Assembly: GCF_028609865.1 (NCBI RefSeq)
Contig: NZ_CP063194.1
Span: 310,001-374,000 of the forward strand
Length of the DNA stretch: 64,000 nt
DNA from: Corynebacterium jeddahense
GTDB lineage: Bacteria; Actinomycetota; Actinomycetes; Mycobacteriales; Mycobacteriaceae
Reading direction: 5' to 3'
The first letter of the stretch is position 1; each line of letters starts with the position of its first letter. Positions 42,025-50,975 of this stretch are shown here, piece after piece. Both the position numbers and the translations under genes were made by a program. A model generated the notes under the pieces. It was given only the letters and a program-made list of their open reading frames with translations, was not told where the DNA came from and did not search any database.

Positions 42025-43952
42025 TGGCCGACTGCCACGGAGCCCCGGTCGCCGAGTTTGCGCCGGTGGGCACGCCCACCATCGCGCTGGTCGGTGCGCC
42101 GAACGCGGGCAAGTCCACGCTGTTCAACGCGTTGACCGGCGCGAGCGCGACCATGGGCAATTACCCGGGCACCACCGTCGAGGTCGCCCGCGGCGTCTGG
42201 CGCCCCGCCGGCGCCACCTACAACATCATCGACTTCCCCGGCGCGTACTCGCTGGACCCCGTCAGCCCCGACGAGGCGCTCACGCGCGAGCTGCTTATCG
42301 ACGACACACGTGACCGCCCCGACCTCGTCCTGGCGGCGGTGGACACCTCCAACCTGGCCCGCGGCCTGTACTTGGTGGCGCAGCTGGCGGAGCTCCCCTA
42401 CCGGCTCGTGGTGGTGCTGACCAAGAGCGACGTGGCGGCCAAGCAGGGCCTGGAGGTGGACCCGGTGGTGCTCGAGCGCGAGCTCGGCGTGCCGGTGGTG
42501 GTGCTGGATCCGCGGCGCAGGGATGTTGGTGGGGTGGCGGAGCTCGTCGATAGGCAATTGCATCTACCTGGCGTAGCGGCGCGTGAGGCGGCGGCCGGCG
42601 ACGAGTTCGCGCAGGCCGACGAGCGCTTCGAGTGGATCGACAACGCGGTGGCCGCCGCGACCGTGCGCGACGAGCACCGCGACACCGTCACCGAGGCCGT
42701 GGACCGTGTTGTGCTGCACCCGGTGGCCGGCCCGCTGATCTTCCTCGCCGCGATGTTTGTGGTCTTCCAGATCACCACCACCGTCGCCGCACCCCTGCAG
42801 GACGCGCTGGACGCGTTCTTCACCGGCCCGCTGTCGGACTGGGCGAGCGCCGGCCTGGAGCGCATCGGCCTGGATTACCCATTTGTGCAGGGGCTCATTG
42901 TCAACGGGCTAATCGGCGGCGTGGGCATGGTGCTCACGTTCGTGCCGCTGATGGCGCTGATGTTTTTGTGCTTGGCGGTGCTGGAGGATTCCGGGTACAT
43001 GGCCCGCGCCGCCGTGGTGGCGGACCGGCTGATGCGCGCGATCGGGCTGCCGGGCAAGGCGTTCATCCCGCTGATCGTGGGCTTCGGCTGCAACGTGCCG
43101 GCAATCTCCGCCACGCGCGTGCTGGCCACCCCGGAGCAGCGCCGGCTGACCGCGCTTTTGGTGCCGTTCACCTCGTGCTCGGCCCGGTTGACGGTGTACG
43201 TGATGCTCGCGCAGACGTTCTTCCCGGAGCACGCCGGCACGGTGGTGTTTGCCATGTACGTGGTCTCCATCGCGCTGGTGGTGTTGGCCGGGCTACTGCT
43301 GCGGGGCACCCTGTGGCGCACGATGGGCTCGGACCCGCTGGTGATCGACCTGCCCACCTACCAGCTGCCCACCGCGCGCCTGTCCCTGTCGGTGATGTGG
43401 TCGCGCCTGAAGGGCTTTCTCAACACCGCAGGCGGCATCATCGTGGCCACCGTGGTGGTCATTTGGGCGCTGCAGTCCACCCCGGCGGTGGGCGGGTACA
43501 GCTGGGGCGACGAGGACCTGGCGCCGGCGGACTCCGTCTACGGCGTGGCCTCCGGCGCGGTGGCCCCGGTGTTCGAGCCCGCGGGCTTTGGCTCCTGGTC
43601 GCTCACCGGCCCGTTGGTCACCGGCTTTCTGGCCAAGGAGGCGGTGATTTCCACCTGGGCACAGACCTACGCGCTGGAGGACCCGTCGGACCTCACCCCC
43701 GAGGAACAGGGCACCTCCGACCTGGCCACCGCGGTGCGCGCGGACTTTGACCAAGCATCCGGCGGGCACATGCTCGCCGCGGTGTGGGCCTACATGATCT
43801 TCCTTATGGCGTACACCCCGTGCGTGGCCACGCTTGCGGCCCAACGGCGCGAGATCGGCTGGAAGTGGACGCTGCTCGGACTGGTGGGCCAGCTCGCGCT
43901 CGCGTGGGCGTTGGCCGTGGGCACGTTCCAGCTGCTGAAGGTGTTCTTCTGA
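42024..43952 (+). CDS. feoB: Ferrous iron transporter FeoB
   Basis: 642 residues. The N-terminal G domain has G1 GAPNAGKST (residues 24-32), G2 with NYPGTTVE, G3 DFPGAYSL and G4 TKSD; the C-terminal half has about eleven membrane helices with the two Gate motifs, including VGFGCNVPAISATRVL and FTSCSARLTVYVML. It imports Fe(II). A copy of the dispersed motif at 42536-42557 encodes AELVDRQL in the linker after the G domain. TGATG joins it to the next small gene. Confidence 0.95.
   Translation: MADCHGAPVAEFAPVGTPTIALVGAPNAGKSTLFNALTGASATMGNYPGTTVEVARGVWRPAGATYNIIDFPGAYSLDPVSPDEALTRELLIDDTRDRPDLVLAAVDTSNLARGLYLVAQLAELPYRLVVVLTKSDVAAKQGLEVDPVVLERELGVPVVVLDPRRRDVGGVAELVDRQLHLPGVAAREAAAGDEFAQADERFEWIDNAVAAATVRDEHRDTVTEAVDRVVLHPVAGPLIFLAAMFVVFQITTTVAAPLQDALDAFFTGPLSDWASAGLERIGLDYPFVQGLIVNGLIGGVGMVLTFVPLMALMFLCLAVLEDSGYMARAAVVADRLMRAIGLPGKAFIPLIVGFGCNVPAISATRVLATPEQRRLTALLVPFTSCSARLTVYVMLAQTFFPEHAGTVVFAMYVVSIALVVLAGLLLRGTLWRTMGSDPLVIDLPTYQLPTARLSLSVMWSRLKGFLNTAGGIIVATVVVIWALQSTPAVGGYSWGDEDLAPADSVYGVASGAVAPVFEPAGFGSWSLTGPLVTGFLAKEAVISTWAQTYALEDPSDLTPEEQGTSDLATAVRADFDQASGGHMLAAVWAYMIFLMAYTPCVATLAAQRREIGWKWTLLGLVGQLALAWALAVGTFQLLKVFF
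42536..42557 (+). repeat. Dispersed motif copy (coding)
   Basis: GGCGGAGCT then CGTCGATAGGCAA, in the hydrophilic linker of feoB. Confidence 0.45.
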
Positions 43953-44221
43953 TGCGCCCGATGCAGGCCGTGGTCGCCGCCATCAAGGACGGCGCCCGCT
44001 CCCGCGCGGACATCCGCCGCGTGACGGGGCTGACCGATTCCACCGTGGACGCCGTGGTCCACCACCTCGAGCGCACCGGGCACCTCACGTTGGAGGAGCT
44101 TGGCTCGTCGTGCGCCGGCGGGAACTGCAGCTCCTGCATTGCCGCCGCGGCGAGCGGCATGACGTGCGCGGATCGGCCGAAGGGCCCGGTCGCGCTCGTG
44201 CTGACAAAGCGGCCACAATAA
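43952..44221 (+). CDS. FeoC-like winged-helix protein with cysteine cluster
   Basis: 89 residues. An N-terminal winged-helix-like part (VVAAIKDGARSRADIRRVTG, TDSTVDAVVHHLERTGHL) precedes C54, C59, C62 and C72 in the spacing C-x4-C-x2-C-x9-C. This resembles FeoC, where such cysteines bind an Fe-S cluster, although FeoC is best known from enterobacteria. Third gene of the feo operon, joined to feoB through TGATG. Likely a cytoplasmic accessory or sensor of FeoB. Confidence 0.75.
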   Translation: MRPMQAVVAAIKDGARSRADIRRVTGLTDSTVDAVVHHLERTGHLTLEELGSSCAGGNCSSCIAAAASGMTCADRPKGPVALVLTKRPQ

Positions 44222-44242
44222 CTCGCTGGCAGCTGTACCCGC

Positions 44243-44286
44243 TTTATATCTCTTTATAACTCCCCCGACCTATAAAGAGGTATAAA
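44243..44286. promoter_or_regulatory. Operator-like inverted repeat overlapping the menC -10
   Basis: TTTATATCTCTTTATA (44243-44258) and TATAAAGAGGTATAAA (44271-44286) are inverted with one mismatch; each arm holds two TTTATA units 4 nt apart. The last TATAAA ends 7 nt before the menC ATG and probably is its -10 box, so a bound protein would block transcription. The arm resembles the repeats upstream of yhfC-menE. Confidence 0.65.
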
Positions 44287-44293
44287 GCAACCC

Positions 44294-45256
44294 ATGCTGC
44301 CTTCCGCCGACGCAATCCTCGAGCGCGCTCACGTCGTGGCGCTTCCCATGGCCGTGACATTCCGCGGCATCACCACCCGCGAGGCCCTGCTCATCGACGG
44401 CCCCGCCGGCTGGGGCGAGTTCTCCCCGTTCACGGAGTACGGCCCGCAAGAATCGGCCGCCTGGCTGCGCGCGGGCATCGAGTCCGCGTTCACCGGCCTG
44501 CCAAAGGCCGAAGGCACCGTCGAGGTCAACGGCACCATCCCCGCCGTCGACGACGTCGAGCCCGTCCTTGCGCGCTACCCCGGCGTGAGCACGTTCAAGA
44601 TCAAGGTCGCGGAGAAGGGGCAGTCGCTTGACGACGACCTCCGGCGCGTCAACGCCGTTCGCCGGCTGCGCCCCGACGCGAAACTGCGCGTGGACGCCAA
44701 CCGCGGCTGGAGTGTGGACGAGGCTGTCGAGGCCGCCGAGAAGCTCGGGGAGCTGGAGTACATCGAGCAGCCCTGCCCCACCGTGGAGGAGCTCGCGGAG
44801 GTGAGAAAGCGCACCAGGACGGCGATCGCGGCGGACGAGTCCATCCGCCGGGCCGCCGACCCCTACCGCGTGGCCGAGCTCGAGGCGGCGGATGTGGCGG
44901 TGTGCAAGGTGGCGCCGTTAGGTGGCGTCGATAGGCTTGTGCGCATCGCGCGCGACCTCGCACTCGACGTCACGGTGGCCAGCGCCCTGGACACCGCCGT
45001 GGGCATGGACGCGGGCCTGGTGGCCGCCAAGCTCACCAGCTCGCGCGCGGCCGGGCTGGCCACGCAACGGCTGTTCGTGGAGGATGTCGCCGCGCCGCGG
45101 AAGCTTATCGACGGCCACCTCACGGTCACCCGCACCACCCCCGATCCGGACCGTCTTCACGGGCTGCGCGCGCCGGGGAAGCGCCGGGACTGGTGGTTCG
45201 AACGCGTCCGCGCCTGCGTGGAGGTGCTGGGGCGCAACCCCCAAATCCGGATGTAA
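44294..45256 (+). CDS. menC: o-succinylbenzoate synthase
   Basis: 320 residues, enolase superfamily. Catalytic lysines K102 and K104 in TFKIKVAE, metal ligands in LRVDANRGW, YIEQPCP and AADESI, and the opposite lysine in VCKVAPLGGVDR are all present. The enzyme dehydrates SHCHC to o-succinylbenzoate in menaquinone synthesis. The start is ATG 44294, 7 nt after a TATAAA box. The 3' end carries a CGGATGT/ACATCCG hairpin overlapping the stop. Confidence 0.93.
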   Translation: MLPSADAILERAHVVALPMAVTFRGITTREALLIDGPAGWGEFSPFTEYGPQESAAWLRAGIESAFTGLPKAEGTVEVNGTIPAVDDVEPVLARYPGVSTFKIKVAEKGQSLDDDLRRVNAVRRLRPDAKLRVDANRGWSVDEAVEAAEKLGELEYIEQPCPTVEELAEVRKRTRTAIAADESIRRAADPYRVAELEAADVAVCKVAPLGGVDRLVRIARDLALDVTVASALDTAVGMDAGLVAAKLTSSRAAGLATQRLFVEDVAAPRKLIDGHLTVTRTTPDPDRLHGLRAPGKRRDWWFERVRACVEVLGRNPQIRM

Positions 45257-45292
45257 TTCCGGACATCCGTGTGGGAAACGGGGGGAGTGGGC

Positions 45293-45298
45293 TAATCT
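45293..45298 (+). promoter_or_regulatory. Putative -10 box (TAATCT) for the DASS transporter
   Basis: TAATCT ends 7 nt before the ATG at 45306. The preceding CGGATGT/ACATCCG inverted repeat (45248-45269) spans the menC stop. Confidence 0.5.
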
Positions 45299-45305
45299 TT
45301 GCGAC

Positions 45306-46886
45306 ATGTCGACTCCCGTGATCCACGATTCCGCCGCACTGTCCGACGGTGACCTCGCCAAGGCCCCCACGCCCGGCGAGTGGCGTCGCCAGCTCATCGG
45401 CCTCCTCCTCGGTGTGGCCCTCGCCGCGCTTGTGTACTTCATCTTCCCGTCCGGCGCCGCGGACGTGGTCAGCCAGTCCTCCGGCGCGAAGGAGGGGGTG
45501 GACTACTCGGCGACGTCGATGCGCGTCGTCGCCGCGACCACCGTGCTCATGGCCGTGTGGTGGATGACGGAGGCGATCCCGCTCGCCGCCACCGCACTCA
45601 TCCCCATCGCCGTGTTCCCGCTCGCGGGCGTCGCCCCGTTCAAGGAGGTCTCATCGCCGTACGCGTCGGCGACGATCTTCCTGTTCATGGGCGGCTTCCT
45701 CATGGCACTCGGCCTGCAGCGCTGGAACCTGCACCGCCGCCTCGCGCTCATGGTGGTCAAGGTGGTGGGCACCTCGCCGAAGCGCATCATCTTGGGGTTC
45801 ATGATCGCCACGGGCTTTATGTCCATGTGGGTCTCCAACACTGCCACCGCCGTGGTCATGCTGCCCATCGGCACGTCGGTGCTCATGCTCACCGCGGACA
45901 CCGTCGGAGGCATGGACAAACAGAAGAGGTTCGCTACCGCGCTGATGTTGGCGATCGCGTATGCGGCGTCGATCGGCTCGCTGGGCACGCTCATTGGCAC
46001 CCCGCCGAACGCGCTGCTCAAGGGCTACATGGAGGAGGCGCACGGCATCTCCATCGGCTTCGGGCAATGGATGCTCGTGGGCATGCCGGTGGCCATCGTG
46101 TTCACGTTCGTCGCGTGGTGGGTGCTCGTTACCGTGTTCAAGCCGGAGATCGACCATATCCCGGGCGGCAAGGAACTCATTGACGACGAGCTCAAGAAGC
46201 TCGGCCCCTGGACCTTCCCGCAGATCACCGTCGGGCTGATCTTCCTCGTCGCCGCGCTCGCCTGGATCTTCATCCCCCTGGGCATCAACGCGTTCGGCTG
46301 GGACTTCCCGTACGACGACGCCATCGTCGGCATCATCGCCGGCCTGGCCATGTTCATCGTCCCGGGTACGGCGAACGGCAAGCGCCTGCTCGACTGGGAG
46401 ACCGCGAACGAGATGCCGTGGGACGTGCTCCTCCTCTTCGGCGGCGGCCTCTCCCTGTCCGCCATGTTCACCGCGACGGGCCTGTCGCTGTGGATCGGCG
46501 AGAAGGCGAAGGGCCTGTCCAGCCTGCCGATGTTCCTGCTCATCCTCGCCGTCGCCGCGCTCGTGCTCGCGCTAACGGAGCTGACGTCGAACACCGCCAC
46601 CGCCGCGACGTTCCTGCCCATCATGGGCGGCGTCGCCGTGGGCATCGGGCTGACCGACGCCACGGAGATGAACGTCCTGCTCCTCGCCATCCCGGTCGCG
46701 CTGTCCGCCACGTGCGCGTTCATGCTCCCGGTGGCCACCCCGCCGAACGCGATCGCGTACTCCTCGGGCTACGTCACCATGGGCGAGATGATCAAGGGCG
46801 GCATCTGGCTCAACGTCATTGCGCTTGTGCTCATCGCGCTGGCCACGTACTTCATCGCGGTGCCGGTCTTCGGGCTCGTGCTCTAG
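45306..46886 (+). CDS. DASS (SLC13) family anion/dicarboxylate symporter
   Basis: 526 residues with about twelve membrane segments. The two Ser-Asn-Thr motifs of the family are seen as MWVSNTATAVVMLPIG and ELTSNTATAATFLPIMGG, with GSLGTLIGTPPNALL and LPVATPPNAIAYSSGYV as the paired sodium/carboxylate-binding loops. Corynebacterial homologues take up succinate, fumarate and malate with sodium. It stands alone between menC and the menD group. Confidence 0.9.
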   Translation: MSTPVIHDSAALSDGDLAKAPTPGEWRRQLIGLLLGVALAALVYFIFPSGAADVVSQSSGAKEGVDYSATSMRVVAATTVLMAVWWMTEAIPLAATALIPIAVFPLAGVAPFKEVSSPYASATIFLFMGGFLMALGLQRWNLHRRLALMVVKVVGTSPKRIILGFMIATGFMSMWVSNTATAVVMLPIGTSVLMLTADTVGGMDKQKRFATALMLAIAYAASIGSLGTLIGTPPNALLKGYMEEAHGISIGFGQWMLVGMPVAIVFTFVAWWVLVTVFKPEIDHIPGGKELIDDELKKLGPWTFPQITVGLIFLVAALAWIFIPLGINAFGWDFPYDDAIVGIIAGLAMFIVPGTANGKRLLDWETANEMPWDVLLLFGGGLSLSAMFTATGLSLWIGEKAKGLSSLPMFLLILAVAALVLALTELTSNTATAATFLPIMGGVAVGIGLTDATEMNVLLLAIPVALSATCAFMLPVATPPNAIAYSSGYVTMGEMIKGGIWLNVIALVLIALATYFIAVPVFGLVL

Positions 46887-46901
46887 CGCAACCGCGCGCG
46901 C

Positions 46902-46907
46902 TAGTCT
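46902..46907 (+). promoter_or_regulatory. Putative -10 box (TAGTCT) for the 46915-menD operon
   Basis: TAGTCT ends 7 nt before the ATG at 46915, suggesting a leaderless mRNA that also covers menD. Confidence 0.5.
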
Positions 46908-46914
46908 GTTGCGC

Positions 46915-47436
46915 ATGGATAACGAGACGAGACAGTACAGCCCCCAGGGCGAGCCGCCGCGGCGCGAGCGCCCGAAGCAGTACTTCCCGGACCAGTCCGC
47001 GGCCTACTACGAGCAGGGCTACCAACAGCCGGCCTACGAGCAGCCGGCCTACGCACCCCAGTACGAGCAGCCCTACTACGAGCCGGAGCCCGAGAAGGGC
47101 ACCAGCGCGGGCTCGATCGCGCTCGGCATCATCGCGGCGCTGAGCTTCATCGCCGCCGTCGTCCTCTTCTTCCTCTGGCGCGGCGCGGCCGAGGAGGCGG
47201 ACAAGCCCGCGGTGACGGAGACGAAGACGGTCACGCAGACCACCACCGAGGTGCAGACGAAGACGCAGACGACCACGAAGTTCCCGTCGATCTTCCGCGA
47301 CCGCGAGGACCCGACCGCCACGCTGCCGCCGGAGGAGCCGCAGCCGCGCGAGACCGACATCCAGCGCGAGGTGCGCGACATCATCGACCAGATCCGCGGC
47401 GGCGCGGACGAGTTCCTCCAGGAGCAGCAGCAGTGA
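46915..47436 (+). CDS. Single-pass membrane protein with Tyr/Gln/Pro repeats
   Basis: 173 residues. The N-terminal half is a low-complexity repeat of [13 protein letters not shown] units (residues 25-60), followed by a membrane helix ([24 protein letters not shown]) and an external Thr/Gln/Lys-rich segment ([20 protein letters not shown]) and an acidic helix. The topology would leave the Tyr-rich part in the cytoplasm. Its stop overlaps the menD GTG. Function unknown; homologues with this layout are common next to menD in corynebacteria as far as I can tell. Confidence 0.75.
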   Translation: MDNETRQYSPQGEPPRRERPKQYFPDQSAAYYEQGYQQPAYEQPAYAPQYEQPYYEPEPEKGTSAGSIALGIIAALSFIAAVVLFFLWRGAAEEADKPAVTETKTVTQTTTEVQTKTQTTTKFPSIFRDREDPTATLPPEEPQPRETDIQREVRDIIDQIRGGADEFLQEQQQ

Positions 47437-49049
47437 CGGCGATGGAGGTGGCGTCGGCGGTGGCGGAGCTCGTCGCCACGCATTGCACCGATGTGGTCAT
47501 GAGCCCGGGCTCGCGCAACTCGCCGCTTGCGTACGCGCTGCTCGCGCGCCGGGACGTCACGGTGCACATGCGTATCGACGAACGTTCCGCCGCCTTCACC
47601 GCACTCGGCCTCGCGCGCGTGCAGCGCCGCCACGTGGCGGTGGTGATGACGTCCGGCACCGCCGTGGCCAACGCGTACCCGGCCGTCATTGAGGCACACA
47701 TGTCCCACACCCCGCTCGCTGTGGTCAGCGCTGACCGCCCGGAGCGCCTCGTGGGCACCGGCGCGAGCCAGACGATCTGGCAGCAGGGCATCTTCGGCCG
47801 CTACGCCGCGACGCAGCAGGTGGCATCGCTTGACGACGTCCACGCGGCAACCTTCGCCGCGGGGCAGGTGCACATCAACGTCGCCCTAGACACCCCGCTC
47901 GTGCCCGAGGCCCTGCCCGAGGAAGTGGGGCAGCCACGCCGCGTCGGCCCCGGCGCCCTGGAGGGGGCGCGCGGGCTCGTCGATCACGGCGCGGTAGACG
48001 TGGACCTCACCCGCGACACGCTGGTCATCGCCGGCGACGAGGCCTGGGAGGTGCCCGGCCTCGAGCACGTGCCCACCATCGCCGAGCCGACCGCGCCGGC
48101 GCCGTTCCACCAGGTGCACCCGCTGGCCGCGCGGTTCTTCGCGCAGTCGCAGGTGGCCATCTCCCACGACGGGGGCGACTTCGCCGCGAACACGAAGCCG
48201 GAGCAGGTCGTCGTCGTGGGCCACCCGACGCTGCACCGCGACGTCATGGCGCTGCTCGCCGACCCAGACATCGAGGTGATCGGCCTCTCGCGCACGGACA
48301 CGTTCACCGGGCACCCGGATCGGCGCGGCTCGCGCGTTAACGCCACCGGGCAGCCGACGGACACGTGGATCAAGATCTGCGAGGCCGCCGGCGAGGTCGG
48401 CGCGGAGACCGTGCGCACCGCGCTCGCCGAGGAGGAGTTCGGCTTCACCGGCCTCCACGTCGCCGCCGCGGTGTGCGACACCCTCGCCGTGGGCGACACG
48501 CTCATGCTCGGGTCCTCGAACCCGGTGCGCGACGCCTCGTTCGTGGGCATGCCCTTCGACGGCGTCGACGCGTACGCGGCCCGGGGCGCGGCCGGCATCG
48601 ACGGCACCGTCTCCCAGGCCGTCGGCGTCGCGCTGGCCACCCAGGCGTTGCGTCCCGACGAGATCCGCGCGCCGCGCACCGTCGCGCTCATGGGGGACCT
48701 GACGTTCCTCCACGACGTCAACGGCCTGCTCATCGGCCCCGACGAGCCGCGCCCGGGCAACCTCACCATCGTCGTGGCCAACGACGACGGCGGCGGCATC
48801 TTCGAGGGCCTCGAGCCCGGCGGCGCGGGCGTGCGCGGCGCGTTCGAGCGAGCGTTCGGCACGCCCCACGGCACCGACGTGGCCAAGCTCGCCGAGGCGT
48901 ACGGCGCGGCGTACCGGCGCGCGGACACCCTCGCCGAGCTGGGCGAGGTACTGCTCGAGCTCGAGGCGGAGCCGCAGCCGATCGCCGTCGTCGAGGCCGC
49001 CACAACTCGCGCCACGCGGCGCGCGCTCGCGGAGCGGCTGAACCGGTGA
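47433..49049 (+). CDS. menD: SEPHCHC synthase (MenD)
   Basis: 538 residues, thiamine-diphosphate enzyme. [28 protein letters not shown] (catalytic Glu), [16 protein letters not shown], the ThDP motif [13 protein letters not shown] through [12 protein letters not shown], and GSSNPVRDA are characteristic of MenD. It joins isochorismate and 2-oxoglutarate as the first dedicated menaquinone step. GTG start overlaps the upstream stop (GTGA). Confidence 0.95.
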   Translation: MTAMEVASAVAELVATHCTDVVMSPGSRNSPLAYALLARRDVTVHMRIDERSAAFTALGLARVQRRHVAVVMTSGTAVANAYPAVIEAHMSHTPLAVVSADRPERLVGTGASQTIWQQGIFGRYAATQQVASLDDVHAATFAAGQVHINVALDTPLVPEALPEEVGQPRRVGPGALEGARGLVDHGAVDVDLTRDTLVIAGDEAWEVPGLEHVPTIAEPTAPAPFHQVHPLAARFFAQSQVAISHDGGDFAANTKPEQVVVVGHPTLHRDVMALLADPDIEVIGLSRTDTFTGHPDRRGSRVNATGQPTDTWIKICEAAGEVGAETVRTALAEEEFGFTGLHVAAAVCDTLAVGDTLMLGSSNPVRDASFVGMPFDGVDAYAARGAAGIDGTVSQAVGVALATQALRPDEIRAPRTVALMGDLTFLHDVNGLLIGPDEPRPGNLTIVVANDDGGGIFEGLEPGGAGVRGAFERAFGTPHGTDVAKLAEAYGAAYRRADTLAELGEVLLELEAEPQPIAVVEAATTRATRRALAERLNR

Positions 49050-49528
49050 GGTGGCGGCGCCGGGGGCACCAGCTCGTGCTGGCGCTGTACGCGTTCGCGC
49101 TGCTCGGGTGCGTCGCCATGGTCGGTGGCCCCGCGATCAACGACGCGCGCATCCACGCCGACCCCGGCCGCGGCTCCGCCACCGTCACCGAGGTGGGGCG
49201 CTGGCGCACCTACATCGAGTACCAGACGGAGGACGGCCAGCTCGTCTCCCCGCCCGGGGGCGTGCTCTACCCGACGGGGTTGGGGGAGGGCCAGCAGGTG
49301 TGGGTGACGTACGCGAAGTCGAACACGGACCTGGTCAAGGTGGAAGGCCGCGGCTGGGCGCTCGCGCTGCGCCCGGCGCTGTCGGTGCTCGCGGTGGCCA
49401 CGCTCATCGCGGCCGGCGCGTGGGCGGGGGTCAGTCGGTGGGTGCCGGAGGGGCGTCGAGAAGCGAACGCTTCACCGTCGCCGGCACCCCGGCGACGAGG
49501 GTATCCCCGACCGTCACCCCCGGCATGA
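49046..49528 (+). CDS. DUF3592-like membrane protein downstream of menD
   Basis: 160 residues. Two membrane helices (about 8-30 and 110-130) flank an external beta-rich domain: [49 protein letters not shown], typical of DUF3592. GTG start overlaps the menD stop by 3 nt. The last 22 residues after the second helix are encoded across a copy of the dispersed motif (49444-49466) and over the acetyltransferase remnant on the other strand, so the original protein probably ended earlier and was extended by rearrangement. Confidence 0.75.
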   Translation: MRWRRRGHQLVLALYAFALLGCVAMVGGPAINDARIHADPGRGSATVTEVGRWRTYIEYQTEDGQLVSPPGGVLYPTGLGEGQQVWVTYAKSNTDLVKVEGRGWALALRPALSVLAVATLIAAGAWAGVSRWVPEGRREANASPSPAPRRRGYPRPSPPA

Positions 49529-49634
49529 CCATCGCGCCGGCGCTCGACGGTGATGAGCTGGCAGCGTTCGGCTCGTCCCCGCCGGGCAGGTACCACTCGC
49601 CGGAGCGGATGCGTTCCATGTCGTTCTCGTGCAT
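49431..49634 (-). pseudogene. Internally deleted sugar O-acetyltransferase (left-handed beta-helix) remnant
   Basis: 67 codons. The N-terminal MHENDMERIRSGEWYLPG resembles the first 20 residues of maltose/galactoside O-acetyltransferases (RxxGEWY), and the rest, [24 protein letters not shown], matches their C-terminal hexapeptide coil. The 120 or so residues between, including the catalytic histidine, are missing. The frame is intact, so this looks like a clean internal deletion. Its 3' end overlaps the DUF3592 gene on the opposite strand. Confidence 0.6.
49444..49466 (+). repeat. Dispersed motif copy (full form)
   Basis: GCCGGAGGGG then CGTCGAGAAGCGA. Overlaps the 3' ends of the DUF3592 gene and of the acetyltransferase remnant. 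Confidence 0.65.
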
Positions 49635-49719
49635 GCGGGCCAGGGTAGCGGGGAAAATTCACGCGGCGTTTAACTCCGGTTGGGCCGTGGTTCGCCTGAG
49701 TGTGGAAAAGTAAGCAGAC

Positions 49720-50943
49720 ATGCGTGTGGGAATCGTCGCGGAATCGTTTCTGCCGAACGTCAACGGTGTGACCAACTCGGTGCTGCGGGTGCTCGAGCAC
49801 CTCAAGCGCGAGGGCCATGAGGCGATGGTGGTCGCGCCGGGCGCGCGCGACTTCCAAGACGAGATCCCGGACTACCTCGGCTTCGAGATCGTGCGCGTAC
49901 CCACGGTGATGGTGCCGCTCGTGGACTCGCTGCCGATCGGCGTGCCCACCACCACCGTCGCCGCGGCGCTCGCCGGGTTCAAGCCGGACATCATCCACCT
50001 GGCTAGCCCCTTCGTCCTCGGCGGGGCGGGCGCGTTCGCCGCGCGTCAGATCGGGGTGCCGGCGGTGGCGCTGTACCAGACCGACGTCGCCGGCTTCGCC
50101 ACGAAGTACCACCTGCCCATGGTGGCCAACCTCGCGTGGGAGTGGACGCGCACGATCCACAATATGAGTGAGATGACGCTGGCGCCGTCGTCAAGCTATA
50201 TCCGCGAGCTTGAGGCGCACGGCATCAAGAACGTGCGCCACTGGGGCCGCGGGGTGGACACCGAGCTGTTCAACCCGGCGAAGCGCTCGGAGGTGCTGCG
50301 CCGCGCGTGGGACCCGACGGGGGAGAAGAAGATCGTCGGCTTCATCGGGCGGCTGGCGGCGGAGAAGAGTGTCCATCGCCTCGCCCCGCTTGTCGACGAT
50401 CCTTCGGTCCAACTCGTCATCGTCGGCGGCGGCCCGGAGCGTGACGAGCTCGAGGCGCTTCTGCCCACCGCCGTGTTCACCGGCCCGCTCGGCGGGGAGG
50501 AGCTGGCGCGCGCCTACGCGTCGCTGGACCTGTTCGTGCACACCGGCGAGTTTGAGACGTTCTGCCAGGCCATCCAGGAGGCCCAGGCATCCGGTGTGCC
50601 CACGATCGGCCCGCGCGCCGGCGGCCCGATTGACCTGATCAAGCACGGCGAGAACGGCCTGCTGCTCGAGGTGCCCACGTTCGAGGCCGAGCTGCCCGAC
50701 GCCGCGCGCTGGGTGCTCGACGACGCCCGCCACGCCGACCTGCAGCGCGCCGCCCGCGCGTCCGTGGAGAACAAGACGTGGGCCGCGCTCGGCGACCAGC
50801 TGCTGGGTTACTACTCCGAGGTGCTGGACGCCTACGAGCGCAACGTGGTGCACCTGTTCGGCCGCGACGTGGCCCTGCCGCGCTGGGCGCCGGCACGCCT
50901 GGGCCAACCCCGCAGGCAAGCGCGGCGCGACGACACCGCGTAA
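49720..50943 (+). CDS. mgtA: GDP-mannose-dependent alpha-mannosyltransferase
   Basis: 407 residues, GT-B fold of family GT4. VAESFLPNVNGVTNSVLRVLEHLKR is the acceptor-side start, GVDTELFNP and FIGRLAAEKSVHRL the hinge, IVGGGPERDELE and FETFCQAIQEAQASGVP the EX7E nucleotide-sugar site. The same neighbours (menD before, menG after) surround mgtA of mycobacteria, which mannosylates a glucuronosyl-diacylglycerol glycolipid; the specific acceptor here is inferred from that synteny. Confidence 0.88.
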   Translation: MRVGIVAESFLPNVNGVTNSVLRVLEHLKREGHEAMVVAPGARDFQDEIPDYLGFEIVRVPTVMVPLVDSLPIGVPTTTVAAALAGFKPDIIHLASPFVLGGAGAFAARQIGVPAVALYQTDVAGFATKYHLPMVANLAWEWTRTIHNMSEMTLAPSSSYIRELEAHGIKNVRHWGRGVDTELFNPAKRSEVLRRAWDPTGEKKIVGFIGRLAAEKSVHRLAPLVDDPSVQLVIVGGGPERDELEALLPTAVFTGPLGGEELARAYASLDLFVHTGEFETFCQAIQEAQASGVPTIGPRAGGPIDLIKHGENGLLLEVPTFEAELPDAARWVLDDARHADLQRAARASVENKTWAALGDQLLGYYSEVLDAYERNVVHLFGRDVALPRWAPARLGQPRRQARRDDTA

Positions 50944-50962
50944 GCGCAAGCGCGCCGCCAAG

Positions 50963-50968
50963 TAGAGT
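50963..50968 (+). promoter_or_regulatory. Putative -10 box (TAGAGT) for the DtxR-family gene
   Basis: TAGAGT ends 7 nt before the ATG at 50976. Confidence 0.45.
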
Positions 50969-50975
50969 GGCGAGC

